From NCBI GenBank assembly GCA_017462755.1, contig JAFTQM010000011.1, positions 1-43,234 on the forward strand: 43,234 nucleotides of DNA, in the 5' to 3' direction. The stretch is from Lachnospiraceae bacterium. GTDB lineage: Bacteria; Bacillota; Clostridia; Lachnospirales; Lachnospiraceae. Positions 16,849 to 25,688 of this stretch are shown here, piece after piece; the stretch's first letter is position 1, and each line of letters opens with the position of its first letter. Below the pieces are notes generated by a model. It was not told the origin of the DNA. It was given only the letters and a program-made list of their open reading frames with translations, and ran no database searches. The translations under genes and the position numbers were made by a program.

Positions 16849-16879
16849 TAGAGTGTGGATAGAATTGCTATGAACCACT

Positions 16880-16902
16880 TTTACTCTCCTACGGAGAGTA
16901 AA
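16880..16902 (+). promoter_or_regulatory. Perfect 10-bp inverted repeat in the pckA leader
   Basis: TTTACTCTCC, loop TAC, GGAGAGTAAA. It begins about 25 nt after the expected transcription start and ends 34 bp before the start codon. It may be an operator, or an mRNA-stabilising or regulatory hairpin. No T-run follows, so it is not a terminator. Confidence 0.7.
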
Positions 16903-16936
16903 TGGAATACACAAAACACAACAGGAGGATTTGATT

Positions 16937-18655
16937 ATGTCAACAAAGGCTTATTACAAGCATGACGAAATCGGTGCTGGCAAGGTTGGTTTTTCCAAGA
17001 CCCGTTCCATCATCGAAGCAGCCTTCTACGGCAACAACGTAGTTAAGGTAAATACCTTAAAAGAGGCTTATGAATTAGCAAAGAATTCCCCAGGAACCAT
17101 CGTTACCGATATGCCTATCTTAAGAGGCGAAGAGTTCGGTCTTGAGAAGGACGCTAAGGTTCTGTTATTCAACGACGGTGCTGTTACCGGTCGTTACGCT
17201 GCTGCACGCCGTATCAAGGGCGAGCCTGGCGTAGATGATGCTAAGCTTGATAAGGTAATTATGGATGCGATTTACGAGACCCGTTGGAAGACGATGTATC
17301 ATGCAGAGTGCTTCGTAGGTCTTGATCCTGAATTCATGGTAAAGGCTCATCTTCTGATTCCGGAAGGCGAAGAGAACTTACTGTACAACTGGATGATTAA
17401 CTTCCAGTATATGTCCGACGAGTATGTAAAGATGTATAAGAATTCCAAGCCGGTAGGCGATGGCAATGAGCCTGACATCTACATCTTCTCCGACCCACAG
17501 TGGGTACCGGGCAATCGTCCTGACGTAGATTACAGCTGCTTAAGCGATCCGCTTACTCTGTGCTACTTCGATACAAACCAGAACTGTGCTGCTATCCTTG
17601 GTATGAAGTACTTTGGTGAGCACAAGAAGGGTACTCTGACCATGGCTTGGGCTATGGCTAACCGTAACGGTTATGCTTCCTGCCACGGCGGACAGAAGGA
17701 GTACTCCTTAGAGGGTGGAAAGAAGTTCGTAGCTTCCGTATACGGTCTGTCCGGATCCGGTAAGTCCACCTTAACCCACGCTAAGCATAACGGCAAGTAC
17801 GATGCATTCGGCGGTATCAAGGTTCTTCATGATGACGCTTTCATCATCAACACCGATACCTGTGCATCCGTTGCATTGGAGCCTACCTACTTTGATAAGA
17901 CTGCAGATTACCCAACCGGATGCCCAGATAATGATTATCTGCTTTCCGCTCAGAACTGCTCCTGTACTTTGGATGAGAACGGCAAGATTCAGCTGGTTAC
18001 CGAGGATATCCGTAACGGTAACGGCCGTGCAATCAAGTCTAAGCTGTGGTCTCCAAACCGCGTAGATAAGATTGACGCTCCGGTTAACGCTATCTTCTGG
18101 ATTATGAAGGATCCTACCATTCCTCCGGTAGTTAAGTTAAAGGGTGCTGCTTTAGCTTCCGTAATGGGTGCTACTCTGGCTACCAAGACTTCTACCGCAG
18201 AGCGTGTAGCTGCCGGTACTGATATGAACGCACTTCGTATCGTTCCTTATGCTAACCCATTCAGAACCTATCCTCTGGTAAATGACTATGAGAAGTTCAA
18301 GAAGTTAGTAGAAGAGAAGAACGTAGACTGCTACATCGTTAACACCGGTGACTTCATGGGCACCAAGGTTAAGCCTGCTGATACCCTTGGTATCTTAGAG
18401 ACCATCGTAGAGGGCAAGGCTAACTTCGAGAAGTGGGGCAACTTCGATGATATCGAGATCATGAATGACTGGTCCGGTAAGACCGCAGACTTCACTCCAA
18501 ACTTAAACGATCCTGAGTACGTAGCTGCATTAAAGGGCGCTATGGAGAATCGTGTGAAGGCTGTTGAAGACTTCGCTACCAAGAAGGCTGGTTACGATAA
18601 GCTTCCTGATGAGGCACTTGAGGCTGTTAAGAAGCTGGTTGACGCACTCAACTAA
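16937..18655 (+). CDS. pckA: Phosphoenolpyruvate carboxykinase (ATP)
   Basis: 572 residues from ATG 16937 with AGGAGG 8 bp upstream. The kinase-1a/P-loop GLSGSGKST lies at about residues 270-278, followed by the kinase-2 metal site region (GIKVLHDDAFIIN). ALEPTYFDKTADYP, MGATLATKTSTAERV and YANPFRTYPL further match this PEPCK family. It interconverts oxaloacetate plus ATP and PEP, CO2 and ADP in the cytosol; in anaerobic gut Firmicutes it often runs towards oxaloacetate. It is somewhat longer than the ~530-residue enterobacterial enzyme. Codon use is strongly biased (AAG, GGT, GTA, TTA), as in very highly expressed genes, and differs clearly from its neighbours. Confidence 0.92.
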   Translation: MSTKAYYKHDEIGAGKVGFSKTRSIIEAAFYGNNVVKVNTLKEAYELAKNSPGTIVTDMPILRGEEFGLEKDAKVLLFNDGAVTGRYAAARRIKGEPGVDDAKLDKVIMDAIYETRWKTMYHAECFVGLDPEFMVKAHLLIPEGEENLLYNWMINFQYMSDEYVKMYKNSKPVGDGNEPDIYIFSDPQWVPGNRPDVDYSCLSDPLTLCYFDTNQNCAAILGMKYFGEHKKGTLTMAWAMANRNGYASCHGGQKEYSLEGGKKFVASVYGLSGSGKSTLTHAKHNGKYDAFGGIKVLHDDAFIINTDTCASVALEPTYFDKTADYPTGCPDNDYLLSAQNCSCTLDENGKIQLVTEDIRNGNGRAIKSKLWSPNRVDKIDAPVNAIFWIMKDPTIPPVVKLKGAALASVMGATLATKTSTAERVAAGTDMNALRIVPYANPFRTYPLVNDYEKFKKLVEEKNVDCYIVNTGDFMGTKVKPADTLGILETIVEGKANFEKWGNFDDIEIMNDWSGKTADFTPNLNDPEYVAALKGAMENRVKAVEDFATKKAGYDKLPDEALEAVKKLVDALN

Positions 18656-18678
18656 TCAAAGCCAATACAAATATTCCA

Positions 18679-18707
18679 CCCGCGTATCTTTTGATACGCG
18701 GGTTTTT
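18679..18707 (+). terminator. Intrinsic terminator of pckA
   Basis: CCCGCGTATC, loop TTTT, GATACGCGGG followed by TTTTTG on the plus strand; a textbook hairpin 23 bp after the stop. Confidence 0.96.
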
Positions 18708-18712
18708 GTTGA

Positions 18713-18741
18713 TTGAAATCCATTTGCAAAGATGCTACAAT
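18713..18741 (+). promoter_or_regulatory. Sigma-A promoter of the MocR-type regulator
   Basis: TTGAAA, 17-bp spacer, TACAAT on the plus strand, immediately after the pckA terminator. Confidence 0.72.
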
Positions 18742-18796
18742 AAGCCGGTAAGCTATATATCGTAAGGAATTTGTGAAACTTTTCAGGGAGATTTCT

Positions 18797-20293
18797 ATGC
18801 TGACCTATCACTTAGAAGACCGCGGCACTCTGCCGCTCTATGAATATTTGTATCAATGCATCCGTCAGGACATCCTGAACGGTCATTTAAAAAAGGACGA
18901 AAAACTTCCCTCCAAGCGCAGCTTTGCAAAACACTTGGATATCAGCGTTGTCACGATTGAAACCGCCTATGCCCAGCTGCAAATCGAGGGTTATATCTAT
19001 TCCAAGGAAAAAAGCGGCTTTTTTGTGTCGGATATTCGTGAAATGAGCCTGCCGGTCGGCACAACTATCAGCAGTCTTTCCGCATTTACAACCGGTCAGA
19101 CCGTCTCTGCACCAAACGGCAAACACAACCATTTTTGTAACACTGCCGGAGCATACCTCGCTTCCGGCAGTGCAGGCACACTCTCCGATGCCCCTACACA
19201 GCACTACTTCGCGGATTTTCAAACCAACAGAATTGCGGACGATTCCTTCCCTTTCTCCGTCTGGTCCCGTCTTAGTCGTGAAGTACTCTCTGACAAGGAG
19301 CCGGAGCTTTTAAAGGCTCAGCCGAGCAACGGCTCTGCCAGACTGCGCGAAGCCATTAGCGAATATCTCTACCGGTTTCGCGGTATGCAGGTCGTTCCGG
19401 AGCAGATCTTTATCGGTGCCGGTACGGAATATCTGTACAGTCTGCTGGTACAGCTCATTGGCAGAGACCTGGTCTATGCGGTCGAAGATCCCGGTCACCG
19501 CAAGGTAGCTGAGATTTTGACCAGCAATGGTGTCCATTGCGAACACATTCCTCTGGATGCTTATGGGCTTTCCTGCAAGGCACTGGCCGAAAGCACTGCT
19601 TCCGTCGTGCATATTTCTCCGGCGCACCATTTCCCGACCGGTATCATCATGCCGATTCGCCGCCGTCAGGAGCTTCTTGACTGGGCATACAAACAAGAAA
19701 ACCGCTACATCATTGAGGATGATTACGACAGTGAATTCCGATTTCAGGGACGCCCGATTCAACCACTGCAAAGCATCGATACCAACGACCGGGTCATTTA
19801 TATCAATACTTTTTCCAAAAGTCTGACCCCGTCCATCCGTATCAGCTATATGGTGCTGCCTTGGACTCTGGTCAAGCGTTTCCATAAAAGCCTGAGCTTT
19901 TATTCCTGCACTGTATCCGGCTTTGAGCAATATACTCTCGCTGCCTTCATCAGCCGCGGTTACTACGAGCAGCATATCAATCGTATGCGCAACGCCTACA
20001 AGACCAAACGAAATCTGGTCATTCAGGCATTAAAGAACAGTCCGCTGGCTCCCGTTGCCCGCATCCACGAGGAAAACTCCGGTCTGCACTTTCTGCTGGA
20101 GCTGCAAACGGATTTCACAGACGATGAATTAATCGCATCTGCCGCCCGTTGCGGCATCAAAATCACTTGTCTGTCAAAGTATTACCAGACCGACGACACC
20201 CGCAGACAGCATACCTTTATTCTCAATTATTCCGGTGTAGAAAATGATAGAATACCGGAGGCGATTGAGCGGTTGGCAGGGATAATGAAGTGA
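18797..20293 (+). CDS. MocR/PdxR-type regulator (GntR helix-turn-helix fused to aminotransferase domain)
   Basis: 498 residues from ATG 18797, with GGGAGATTTCT in front; an in-frame GTG at 18773 is less likely. The N-terminal 75 residues are a GntR winged helix (LYEYLYQCIRQDILNGHL, KLPSKRSFAKHLDISVVTIE). After a linker comes a fold-type I aminotransferase domain with the PLP-site motifs YIIEDDYDSEFR and NTFSKSLTPSIRISYM (PLP lysine near residue 340). MocR proteins sense PLP or an aminated ligand and control vitamin B6, GABA or amino-acid genes. No pdxST, gabT or similar target is nearby, so the regulon cannot be told from the context. Confidence 0.9.
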   Translation: MLTYHLEDRGTLPLYEYLYQCIRQDILNGHLKKDEKLPSKRSFAKHLDISVVTIETAYAQLQIEGYIYSKEKSGFFVSDIREMSLPVGTTISSLSAFTTGQTVSAPNGKHNHFCNTAGAYLASGSAGTLSDAPTQHYFADFQTNRIADDSFPFSVWSRLSREVLSDKEPELLKAQPSNGSARLREAISEYLYRFRGMQVVPEQIFIGAGTEYLYSLLVQLIGRDLVYAVEDPGHRKVAEILTSNGVHCEHIPLDAYGLSCKALAESTASVVHISPAHHFPTGIIMPIRRRQELLDWAYKQENRYIIEDDYDSEFRFQGRPIQPLQSIDTNDRVIYINTFSKSLTPSIRISYMVLPWTLVKRFHKSLSFYSCTVSGFEQYTLAAFISRGYYEQHINRMRNAYKTKRNLVIQALKNSPLAPVARIHEENSGLHFLLELQTDFTDDELIASAARCGIKITCLSKYYQTDDTRRQHTFILNYSGVENDRIPEAIERLAGIMK

Positions 20294-20294
20294 C

Positions 20295-20328
20295 AAACCG
20301 GAGACTAGCATCCGCCAGTCTCCGGTTT
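20295..20328. terminator. Probable bidirectional terminator between convergent genes
   Basis: AAACCGGAGACT (20295-20306) and AGTCTCCGGTTT (20317-20328) are perfect 12-bp arms with a 10-nt loop, right after the MocR stop and facing the minus-strand Rpn remnant. The T-tracts are short on both sides. Confidence 0.75.
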
Positions 20329-20351
20329 ATTCATACACATTTCAAATTTAC

Positions 20352-20633
20352 TTATTCCTCTTCCATCTTTTCTTGCCAACGTTCAAATACTGCGTCTCCA
20401 TCATACTCCGGCGCATCCAACGCTGCTAATTCACAAATCTTTGCAATCACAGCTTCCTCTTCTTCCAGTTCCTCTGCAATTTGCTCCGGCGATTTACCTC
20501 TGCGTAGCTTTTTACAAACCAACTCTATTAGTTTTTTCCATTCGCCCTCTAATCGCCCTTCTTCTTTGGCATCCTTTCGCTCGAAATATATCTTGTCTTC
20601 CCATGTCATATAGCTTTGTCTCACCTCCGGCAA
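20352..20633 (-). pseudogene. C-terminal remnant of an Rpn-family (YhgA-like) nuclease
   Basis: About 93 codons. The visible part (LPEVRQSYMTWEDKIYFERK, then EEGRLEGEWKKLIELVCKKL and IAEELEEEEAVIAKICELA) resembles the C-terminal tail of the Rpn recombination-promoting nuclease/putative transposase family. The PD-(D/E)xK nuclease domain, normally about 200 residues before it, is absent. The frame stays open upstream into the 3' end of the esterase gene but shows no homology there. It is best read as a 5'-truncated relic, although an independent short protein from ATG 20609 (GGAGGTGAG upstream) cannot be excluded. Lys/Glu-rich low-complexity parts make the assignment moderate. Confidence 0.6.
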
Positions 20634-20653
20634 TAGCTTTACCTGCTCACATG

Positions 20654-21742
20654 CTATATCAACTCTCGCAGCTTCTTCGTCAGCACCTCTGCCGCGATAA
20701 TGTGTGTCTTCTCGCTCGGATGCCAGTCGGATGCAATACCATCCTCCTCGCGCTGTCCTGCAAACTCGACATAGTGCACGTTCTCACCTTCCGCATGCAG
20801 CTCCTGCACCATCTTGTCAATGACCGGACAAAGCGTACGGTCCATAATGCCCAGACAGCACACTACCGGGATTTCCTTGCCATAACGGGAACGCACATCC
20901 GCATACAGCTTGCGGTACGCCTCGACATACAGTGCCTCTCGCTCCGGCTTTTCTCTCGTATAGCTTGCATCATTTGTTCCCAAATGAATGACTACCGCAT
21001 CCGGCAGGAACTTGCCAAAATCCCATGCCTCCTGCTCCATTCCCTGACGTTCACAGAACATCCGGTTCGTATACGGATAGAGCATCGGCATCAATACCGT
21101 CGTATCCGGCTCATCCACCTCTGGCGGAATCCAGTCACTAATCAGTCCGATACCGCTCCACGATACCAGCTGATAATCCGCATCCAATGCATTGGCGGTG
21201 CGCACCGCATAATCCTTCATCGGATTTTCCTGCGCGGTACAAAACTCATCCACATTCCAAACACCCTCGATACCATAACCACAGGTAATCGAGTCACCGA
21301 TAAACTCCAATCTCTTGGCTTTCCTTGGCAGTGCCTCCATCGTCGCATTCTCGTCAACCAGAAGATATCGGATCCCCGCTACACCAAAAGCAACCTCCGA
21401 ATACTTGATGATGCGTACCGCAAGCTTGTCCGGCAAACTCTCTGCCGCTACACCCTTGTAGCGCGCATATTCCTCACGGTCAAACAACAGATACTCTGCT
21501 TCCTCCGCCTCCAACGGAATACGCTTCCACGGCTCGCTATCCTCGCCAACCATCACGCCAATCCAGCCCTGCAGGCGCTCCTCCTTACGAAAATCATCCG
21601 TCAGAATATCTGCAATAATCCGATTTCCCGAATATAAAATACCAATCTCCGAAGCGGAATAGCCCAAATAACAAATACCATCACGGTACAAAATACGTCC
21701 CAGCTGCTTCCCCAAGTCCGGGGTAATCATTACTTTTTTCAT
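20654..21742 (-). CDS. Two-domain SGNH esterase, CE2 acetyl-xylan/carbohydrate esterase type
   Basis: 362 residues with no signal peptide, so cytoplasmic. An N-terminal beta-sandwich of about 130 residues (CE2-type jelly roll) precedes the SGNH hydrolase domain. This contains EFIGDSITCGYG (Ser nucleophile), SWSGIG, VVIHLGTNDASY and the catalytic DWHPS near the C-terminus. Such enzymes remove acetyl groups from oligosaccharides, mostly at the 6-O position. The gene begins 12 bp after the GH95 gene with GGGAGAGG before the ATG, so the pair probably acts together on imported acetylated, fucosylated oligosaccharides such as xyloglucan fragments or host glycans; the substrate is inferred. Confidence 0.85.
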   Translation of the reverse strand: MKKVMITPDLGKQLGRILYRDGICYLGYSASEIGILYSGNRIIADILTDDFRKEERLQGWIGVMVGEDSEPWKRIPLEAEEAEYLLFDREEYARYKGVAAESLPDKLAVRIIKYSEVAFGVAGIRYLLVDENATMEALPRKAKRLEFIGDSITCGYGIEGVWNVDEFCTAQENPMKDYAVRTANALDADYQLVSWSGIGLISDWIPPEVDEPDTTVLMPMLYPYTNRMFCERQGMEQEAWDFGKFLPDAVVIHLGTNDASYTREKPEREALYVEAYRKLYADVRSRYGKEIPVVCCLGIMDRTLCPVIDKMVQELHAEGENVHYVEFAGQREEDGIASDWHPSEKTHIIAAEVLTKKLRELI

Positions 21743-21754
21743 AGATACCTCTCC

Positions 21755-23962
21755 CTAGCCCAGCTCACACTCCGAACCGGCCTTCAACTCAATCTCTTCT
21801 ACTGCTCCATTGTAAAGCAGCTTTGTCTTCAAATCACTCTTTGCACGAATGACACATTTCGTCAGCTTGCCGTCCTTCCACGACAAGTCAAGCTCTGCGC
21901 CGCCGCGTACACATAAGCCCTTGACACTGCCCTCACTCCACTCTGCCGGAAGCGCCGGAAGCAATACAATACGCTCTGCGGTACTCTGTACCAGCATCTC
22001 TGCGATACCGGCTGCCGCACCAAAGTTTCCGTCAATCTGGAACGGTGGATGATTGTCAAACATATTTGGCAGGGTGGAACGCTCATACAATGCCAAAAGG
22101 TTCTCGTATGCTGTATCGCCATCCCACAGCTTTGCATAATGATTGATAATCCATGCACGGCTCCAGCCGGTGTGTCCGCCACCGTGAGACAATCTGCCCT
22201 CGAGCGTTACTCTGGCCGCCTTAGCCAACTCCGGTGTGCCGTCCATCGTAATCTGACTGGACGGATGCAGGCCATACAAATGAGAAATGTGACGGTGTCC
22301 CGGCTCTGCCTCGCCGTATTCCTTGTCCCATTCCAATATCTGCCCCTTGCTTCCAATCTGTGTCGGCACCAGACGCTCTCTCGCTGCCGCAAACTGCTCC
22401 GTCAGCTCATCCTCTTCTCCAAGCAGCTTTGCTGCTTCGATGCACTGTGTAAACAAATCTCTCAAAATCTGATTGTCCATCGTCACACCCATACCATTCG
22501 AGCCATGCACACCGCTCGGCAGGATGTAGGTATTCTCCGGCGAAACCGACGGACAGGTCTTCAAATAACCCTCATGCTCAATCAGGAAATCCAGGAAAAA
22601 CAGCGCAGCTTCCTTCATAATCGGATAATTTTCTCTAAGGAAATCCAAATCCTTCGTATATTCATAATGTGTCCACTGATGCGTACAAAGCCATGCAGCA
22701 CCCATTACCCAATAGGAGCCCGGTACCCAAAGATCCTGTACCGCCGTATCACCCCAGATATCCGTATTGTGATGCGCCACAAAGCCGCGGCAGCCATACA
22801 TCTTCTGCGCCGTTACCTGACCGTTTGGCAGCATCCTCTTCATCAGCTCGAATAACGGCAGATGGCACTCTGACAGATTGCAATTCTCTGCCAGCCAGTA
22901 ATTCATCTGCGTATTGATATTAATCGTATATTTGCAATCCCACGGCCCCAGCATATCCTTGTTCCAGATGCCCTGCAGCGTCGCCGGCAATGTACCCGGT
23001 CGGCTGCACGCAATCAACAGGTATCTGCCGAAATTAAAATACATCTCAGTCAGCCCCAAATCCTTACGGTCAAGCTTCTTTAAACGCTCATTCGTCGGTA
23101 TCTCATCAAAGCGCGTATCCGCTGCCAAGTCTAACTTTACACGGTCAAACAGACTGCAATAGTCCGCAATATGACGCTTCTTTAACTCCTCGTAGGAATG
23201 TGCTGCCGCTGCCACAAGCTTCTCATATACCGTTTCCTTTAAATTCTCATAACGGAAGGTCGTGCCCGCCGTAAAATACAGCGTAATCTCCTTCGCGCCA
23301 CGAATGACCAGACGCTCTCCGATGACCTCACAGGTGCCGCCCACAACCGCACCCTTTAACATCATACACACATCCATACCATCGCCGCCCAGCTTCGCAC
23401 CAAGCACAATCGTATCGTCGCTGTATTTGCCGGCATAATCATAAAACTTATGGCGCATCAGAAGCGGAGCCATATCCATACCGGATGGGTCCTCTGTCAC
23501 AAAATGCATAATAATACAGTCATCGGCACCACTTGCAAAAATCTCACGCTTGTGCTGGTAACCATTGTGCTTGAAGGTTACCGTATGTAATGCATTTGCC
23601 AGCTCCAACTCTCTCTTATACTCGGTTACCTCTCCATTCAAACGTCCAAAATACAAATGCACATCGCCCAGCGTCTGATACGGACGCTGTCCCTGCGGCG
23701 TACCGGACAAGGCATTGACAATCAAATCCTCCGCCTCCGGAATCTGACCGTTCTTGATATATTCACGAATCTTCGGTAAGTTCTTCAATGCATCCGGATT
23801 GTTACGGTCCATCGGACCACCATACCAGACACTATCCTCATTGACCTGTACATGCTCTTCCTGCACTCCGCCAAAAATCATGCCGCCAAGTCGTCCGTTA
23901 CCAATCGGCAACGCCTCATTCCAGTCCCAGGTCGGCTGCTCGTACCATAATTTTGTGCTCAT
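21755..23962 (-). CDS. Glycoside hydrolase family 95 (alpha-L-fucosidase type)
   Basis: 735 residues from ATG 23962, placed by GGAGG and a TATGGGG spacer; the upstream in-frame ATG at 23986 has no site. No signal peptide is present. The N-terminal beta domain carries WNEALPIGNGRLGGMIFGG and VQVNEDSVWYGGP, the family's opening blocks. The (alpha/alpha)6 barrel has NINTQMNYWLAENCNL with the paired Asn residues, SVSPENTY with the general acid Glu, and DGNFGAAAGIAEML with the base-side Asp. GH95 enzymes invert alpha-1,2-L-fucosidic bonds; some members cut alpha-L-galactosides instead. It forms an operon with the CE2 esterase. A fucose isomerase gene lies at the far end of the window. Confidence 0.92.
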   Translation of the reverse strand: MSTKLWYEQPTWDWNEALPIGNGRLGGMIFGGVQEEHVQVNEDSVWYGGPMDRNNPDALKNLPKIREYIKNGQIPEAEDLIVNALSGTPQGQRPYQTLGDVHLYFGRLNGEVTEYKRELELANALHTVTFKHNGYQHKREIFASGADDCIIMHFVTEDPSGMDMAPLLMRHKFYDYAGKYSDDTIVLGAKLGGDGMDVCMMLKGAVVGGTCEVIGERLVIRGAKEITLYFTAGTTFRYENLKETVYEKLVAAAAHSYEELKKRHIADYCSLFDRVKLDLAADTRFDEIPTNERLKKLDRKDLGLTEMYFNFGRYLLIACSRPGTLPATLQGIWNKDMLGPWDCKYTININTQMNYWLAENCNLSECHLPLFELMKRMLPNGQVTAQKMYGCRGFVAHHNTDIWGDTAVQDLWVPGSYWVMGAAWLCTHQWTHYEYTKDLDFLRENYPIMKEAALFFLDFLIEHEGYLKTCPSVSPENTYILPSGVHGSNGMGVTMDNQILRDLFTQCIEAAKLLGEEDELTEQFAAARERLVPTQIGSKGQILEWDKEYGEAEPGHRHISHLYGLHPSSQITMDGTPELAKAARVTLEGRLSHGGGHTGWSRAWIINHYAKLWDGDTAYENLLALYERSTLPNMFDNHPPFQIDGNFGAAAGIAEMLVQSTAERIVLLPALPAEWSEGSVKGLCVRGGAELDLSWKDGKLTKCVIRAKSDLKTKLLYNGAVEEIELKAGSECELG

Positions 23963-24067
23963 CCCCATACCTCCGTAATTCTCCATACTATATTCTTCGT
24001 ATGCCTTACATACGCATTGTTCTTCCTTTATTTTAGCGCGACAAAGAAAGAATGTCCATGTATTATC

Positions 24068-24640
24068 TTACCCCAGCACTCCTAAGTGCTCCAGCAATAT
24101 CTTTGTCCCAAGACAAATCAGAATCACACCGCCTGCAAGCTCTGCCTTGGACTTATATTTTGCACCAAACACATTGCCGACCCGTACTCCGATGGCAGAT
24201 AATACAAAGGTTGTCACACCAATCAGACTCGCTGCGACCGGCATATTTTGATTTAAGAACGCAAAGGTCACGCCTACTGCCAATGCGTCGATACTGGTTG
24301 CCACTGCCATGACAAACATCGTTTTTACATCCAGCGATGCACTCGCTTCCTCCTCTTCGCCCGAAAACGCCTCACGAATCATATTGATACCAATCAGACC
24401 AAGCAATACAAACGCAATCCAATGGTCAATCGCTGTAATCTTATCCTTAAAACGCACACCCAGCAGATAACCGATGGTCGGCATCAATGCCTGGAAGCCT
24501 CCAAACCATAAGCCGACGATGACTGCACTCTTCCAGGACATTTTTTTCATCGCCAGCCCCTTACAGACTGCCACCGCAAAGGCATCCATCGACAAGCCGA
24601 CCGCTAATACAAACAGTGTTATAAATTCTCCAAATCCCAC
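24068..24640 (-). CDS. mntP: Manganese efflux pump MntP
   Basis: 190 residues, six transmembrane helices arranged as two repeats, each with the diagnostic Asp motif ([13 protein letters not shown] and [16 protein letters not shown]). It exports Mn2+ from the cytoplasm. It starts with GTG 24640, with GAGGTAAAAG in front, only 5 bp after the stop of the binding-protein gene, so it is the last gene of a three-gene operon. Unlike many mntP genes it has no yybP-ykoY riboswitch directly in front; one occurs 3.3 kb away before the CaCA antiporter. Confidence 0.93.
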   Translation of the reverse strand: MGFGEFITLFVLAVGLSMDAFAVAVCKGLAMKKMSWKSAVIVGLWFGGFQALMPTIGYLLGVRFKDKITAIDHWIAFVLLGLIGINMIREAFSGEEEEASASLDVKTMFVMAVATSIDALAVGVTFAFLNQNMPVAASLIGVTTFVLSAIGVRVGNVFGAKYKSKAELAGGVILICLGTKILLEHLGVLG

Positions 24641-24645
24641 ACCTT

Positions 24646-25671
24646 TTACCTCTTTTCAATTCCATAATAAAAATCATCGCCCGGCAGGCTGCCTCCCACA
24701 CTGTTCGGTGCCTGCTCATACAAAACATTCAGATATGCCGATACCTTTGTCTTCATATCCTCTCCGGTCAGGAATACAATATTGCAGTAAGGAATTGCCT
24801 TCTTCGCTACCGCCGCCTTTACAATATCCCGCTTCTCTACGAGTGTTGCCGCAGCTTCTGCATTTGCTGTTACATATTCGGTCGAAGCCTTGTATTCTTC
24901 CAAAAATGCCTTTACCGCATCCGGATGTTCCTCCGCAAACGCTTTGTTGACCAGTACCACACCGGTCACTACGCTGCTGCCGTCTCCGGTATACTTCTCC
25001 CACTCTGCCGCAATATCCAAGGCAATGCGAATGTTCTCATTCTGCGTCATAGCTACCGTTACATACGGCTGTGGCAGCATCGCAATCGCATCGGTGCTTT
25101 CCGCCAGCATAGCTGCTACCTCGGTTGCTTCCGACTTAAATTCAATCGTAACATCCTTTGCCGGGTCAATACCCGCTGTTTCCAGCAGGTAATTCAAGGT
25201 ATATTCCGGTGTCGTTCCCTTGCCGGTTGAATAAATGGTTTTGCCCTTCAAGTCCTCTACCGACTGAATGGTATTTCCGGTCTCTACGATATAAAGCACA
25301 CTGGTCACATTAATCGCTGCAACCTGCACGCCGCCCTGTGTCTTGTTGTAAAGCACGCTTGCGAGATTGCAAGGTACTGCCGCTATCTGAAATTCCCCTT
25401 TAATAATATTGGCAGTAATCTCATCGGCTGCTCCGGCAATCGTAAAATCATAATGATTGGCAGTCTTGCCTGCCTCGGCATCCTCCATCAACTGAACCAT
25501 ACCGATTGCGGTCGGTCCCTTTAACGCAGCTACATTTATCTCCAGCTTTTCTCCCGGAGTCTTCGTTGCTCCCGCATTATTTTCCTTTGCCTGACCACAG
25601 CCGGTCAACACCCCGAGCATCATTATCACTCCCAACAAGCCTGCAAGCCATCTCTTCTTACGCAACTTCAT
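24646..25671 (-). CDS. ABC transporter substrate-binding lipoprotein, NMT1/TauA-like, without partner genes
   Basis: 341 residues. The lipobox LTGC (Cys25) anchors it outside the membrane. The mature part is a type II periplasmic-binding fold: [62 protein letters not shown] and [20 protein letters not shown] are typical of the NMT1/SsuA/ThiY group that binds pyrimidine precursors, sulfonates or similar small ligands. No permease or ATPase gene is adjacent, so it either serves a distant transporter or acts alone. GGAGAAAAAAG precedes the ATG. The ligand cannot be told. Confidence 0.85.
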   Translation of the reverse strand: MKLRKKRWLAGLLGVIMMLGVLTGCGQAKENNAGATKTPGEKLEINVAALKGPTAIGMVQLMEDAEAGKTANHYDFTIAGAADEITANIIKGEFQIAAVPCNLASVLYNKTQGGVQVAAINVTSVLYIVETGNTIQSVEDLKGKTIYSTGKGTTPEYTLNYLLETAGIDPAKDVTIEFKSEATEVAAMLAESTDAIAMLPQPYVTVAMTQNENIRIALDIAAEWEKYTGDGSSVVTGVVLVNKAFAEEHPDAVKAFLEEYKASTEYVTANAEAAATLVEKRDIVKAAVAKKAIPYCNIVFLTGEDMKTKVSAYLNVLYEQAPNSVGGSLPGDDFYYGIEKR

Positions 25672-25688
25672 CTTTTTTCTCCGTTTCT

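Noticed and set aside
20441-21637. 398-codon plus-strand frame opposite the CE2 esterase
   Set aside because: Shadow frame of a GC-biased gene; the minus strand carries the SGNH motifs and a proper start.
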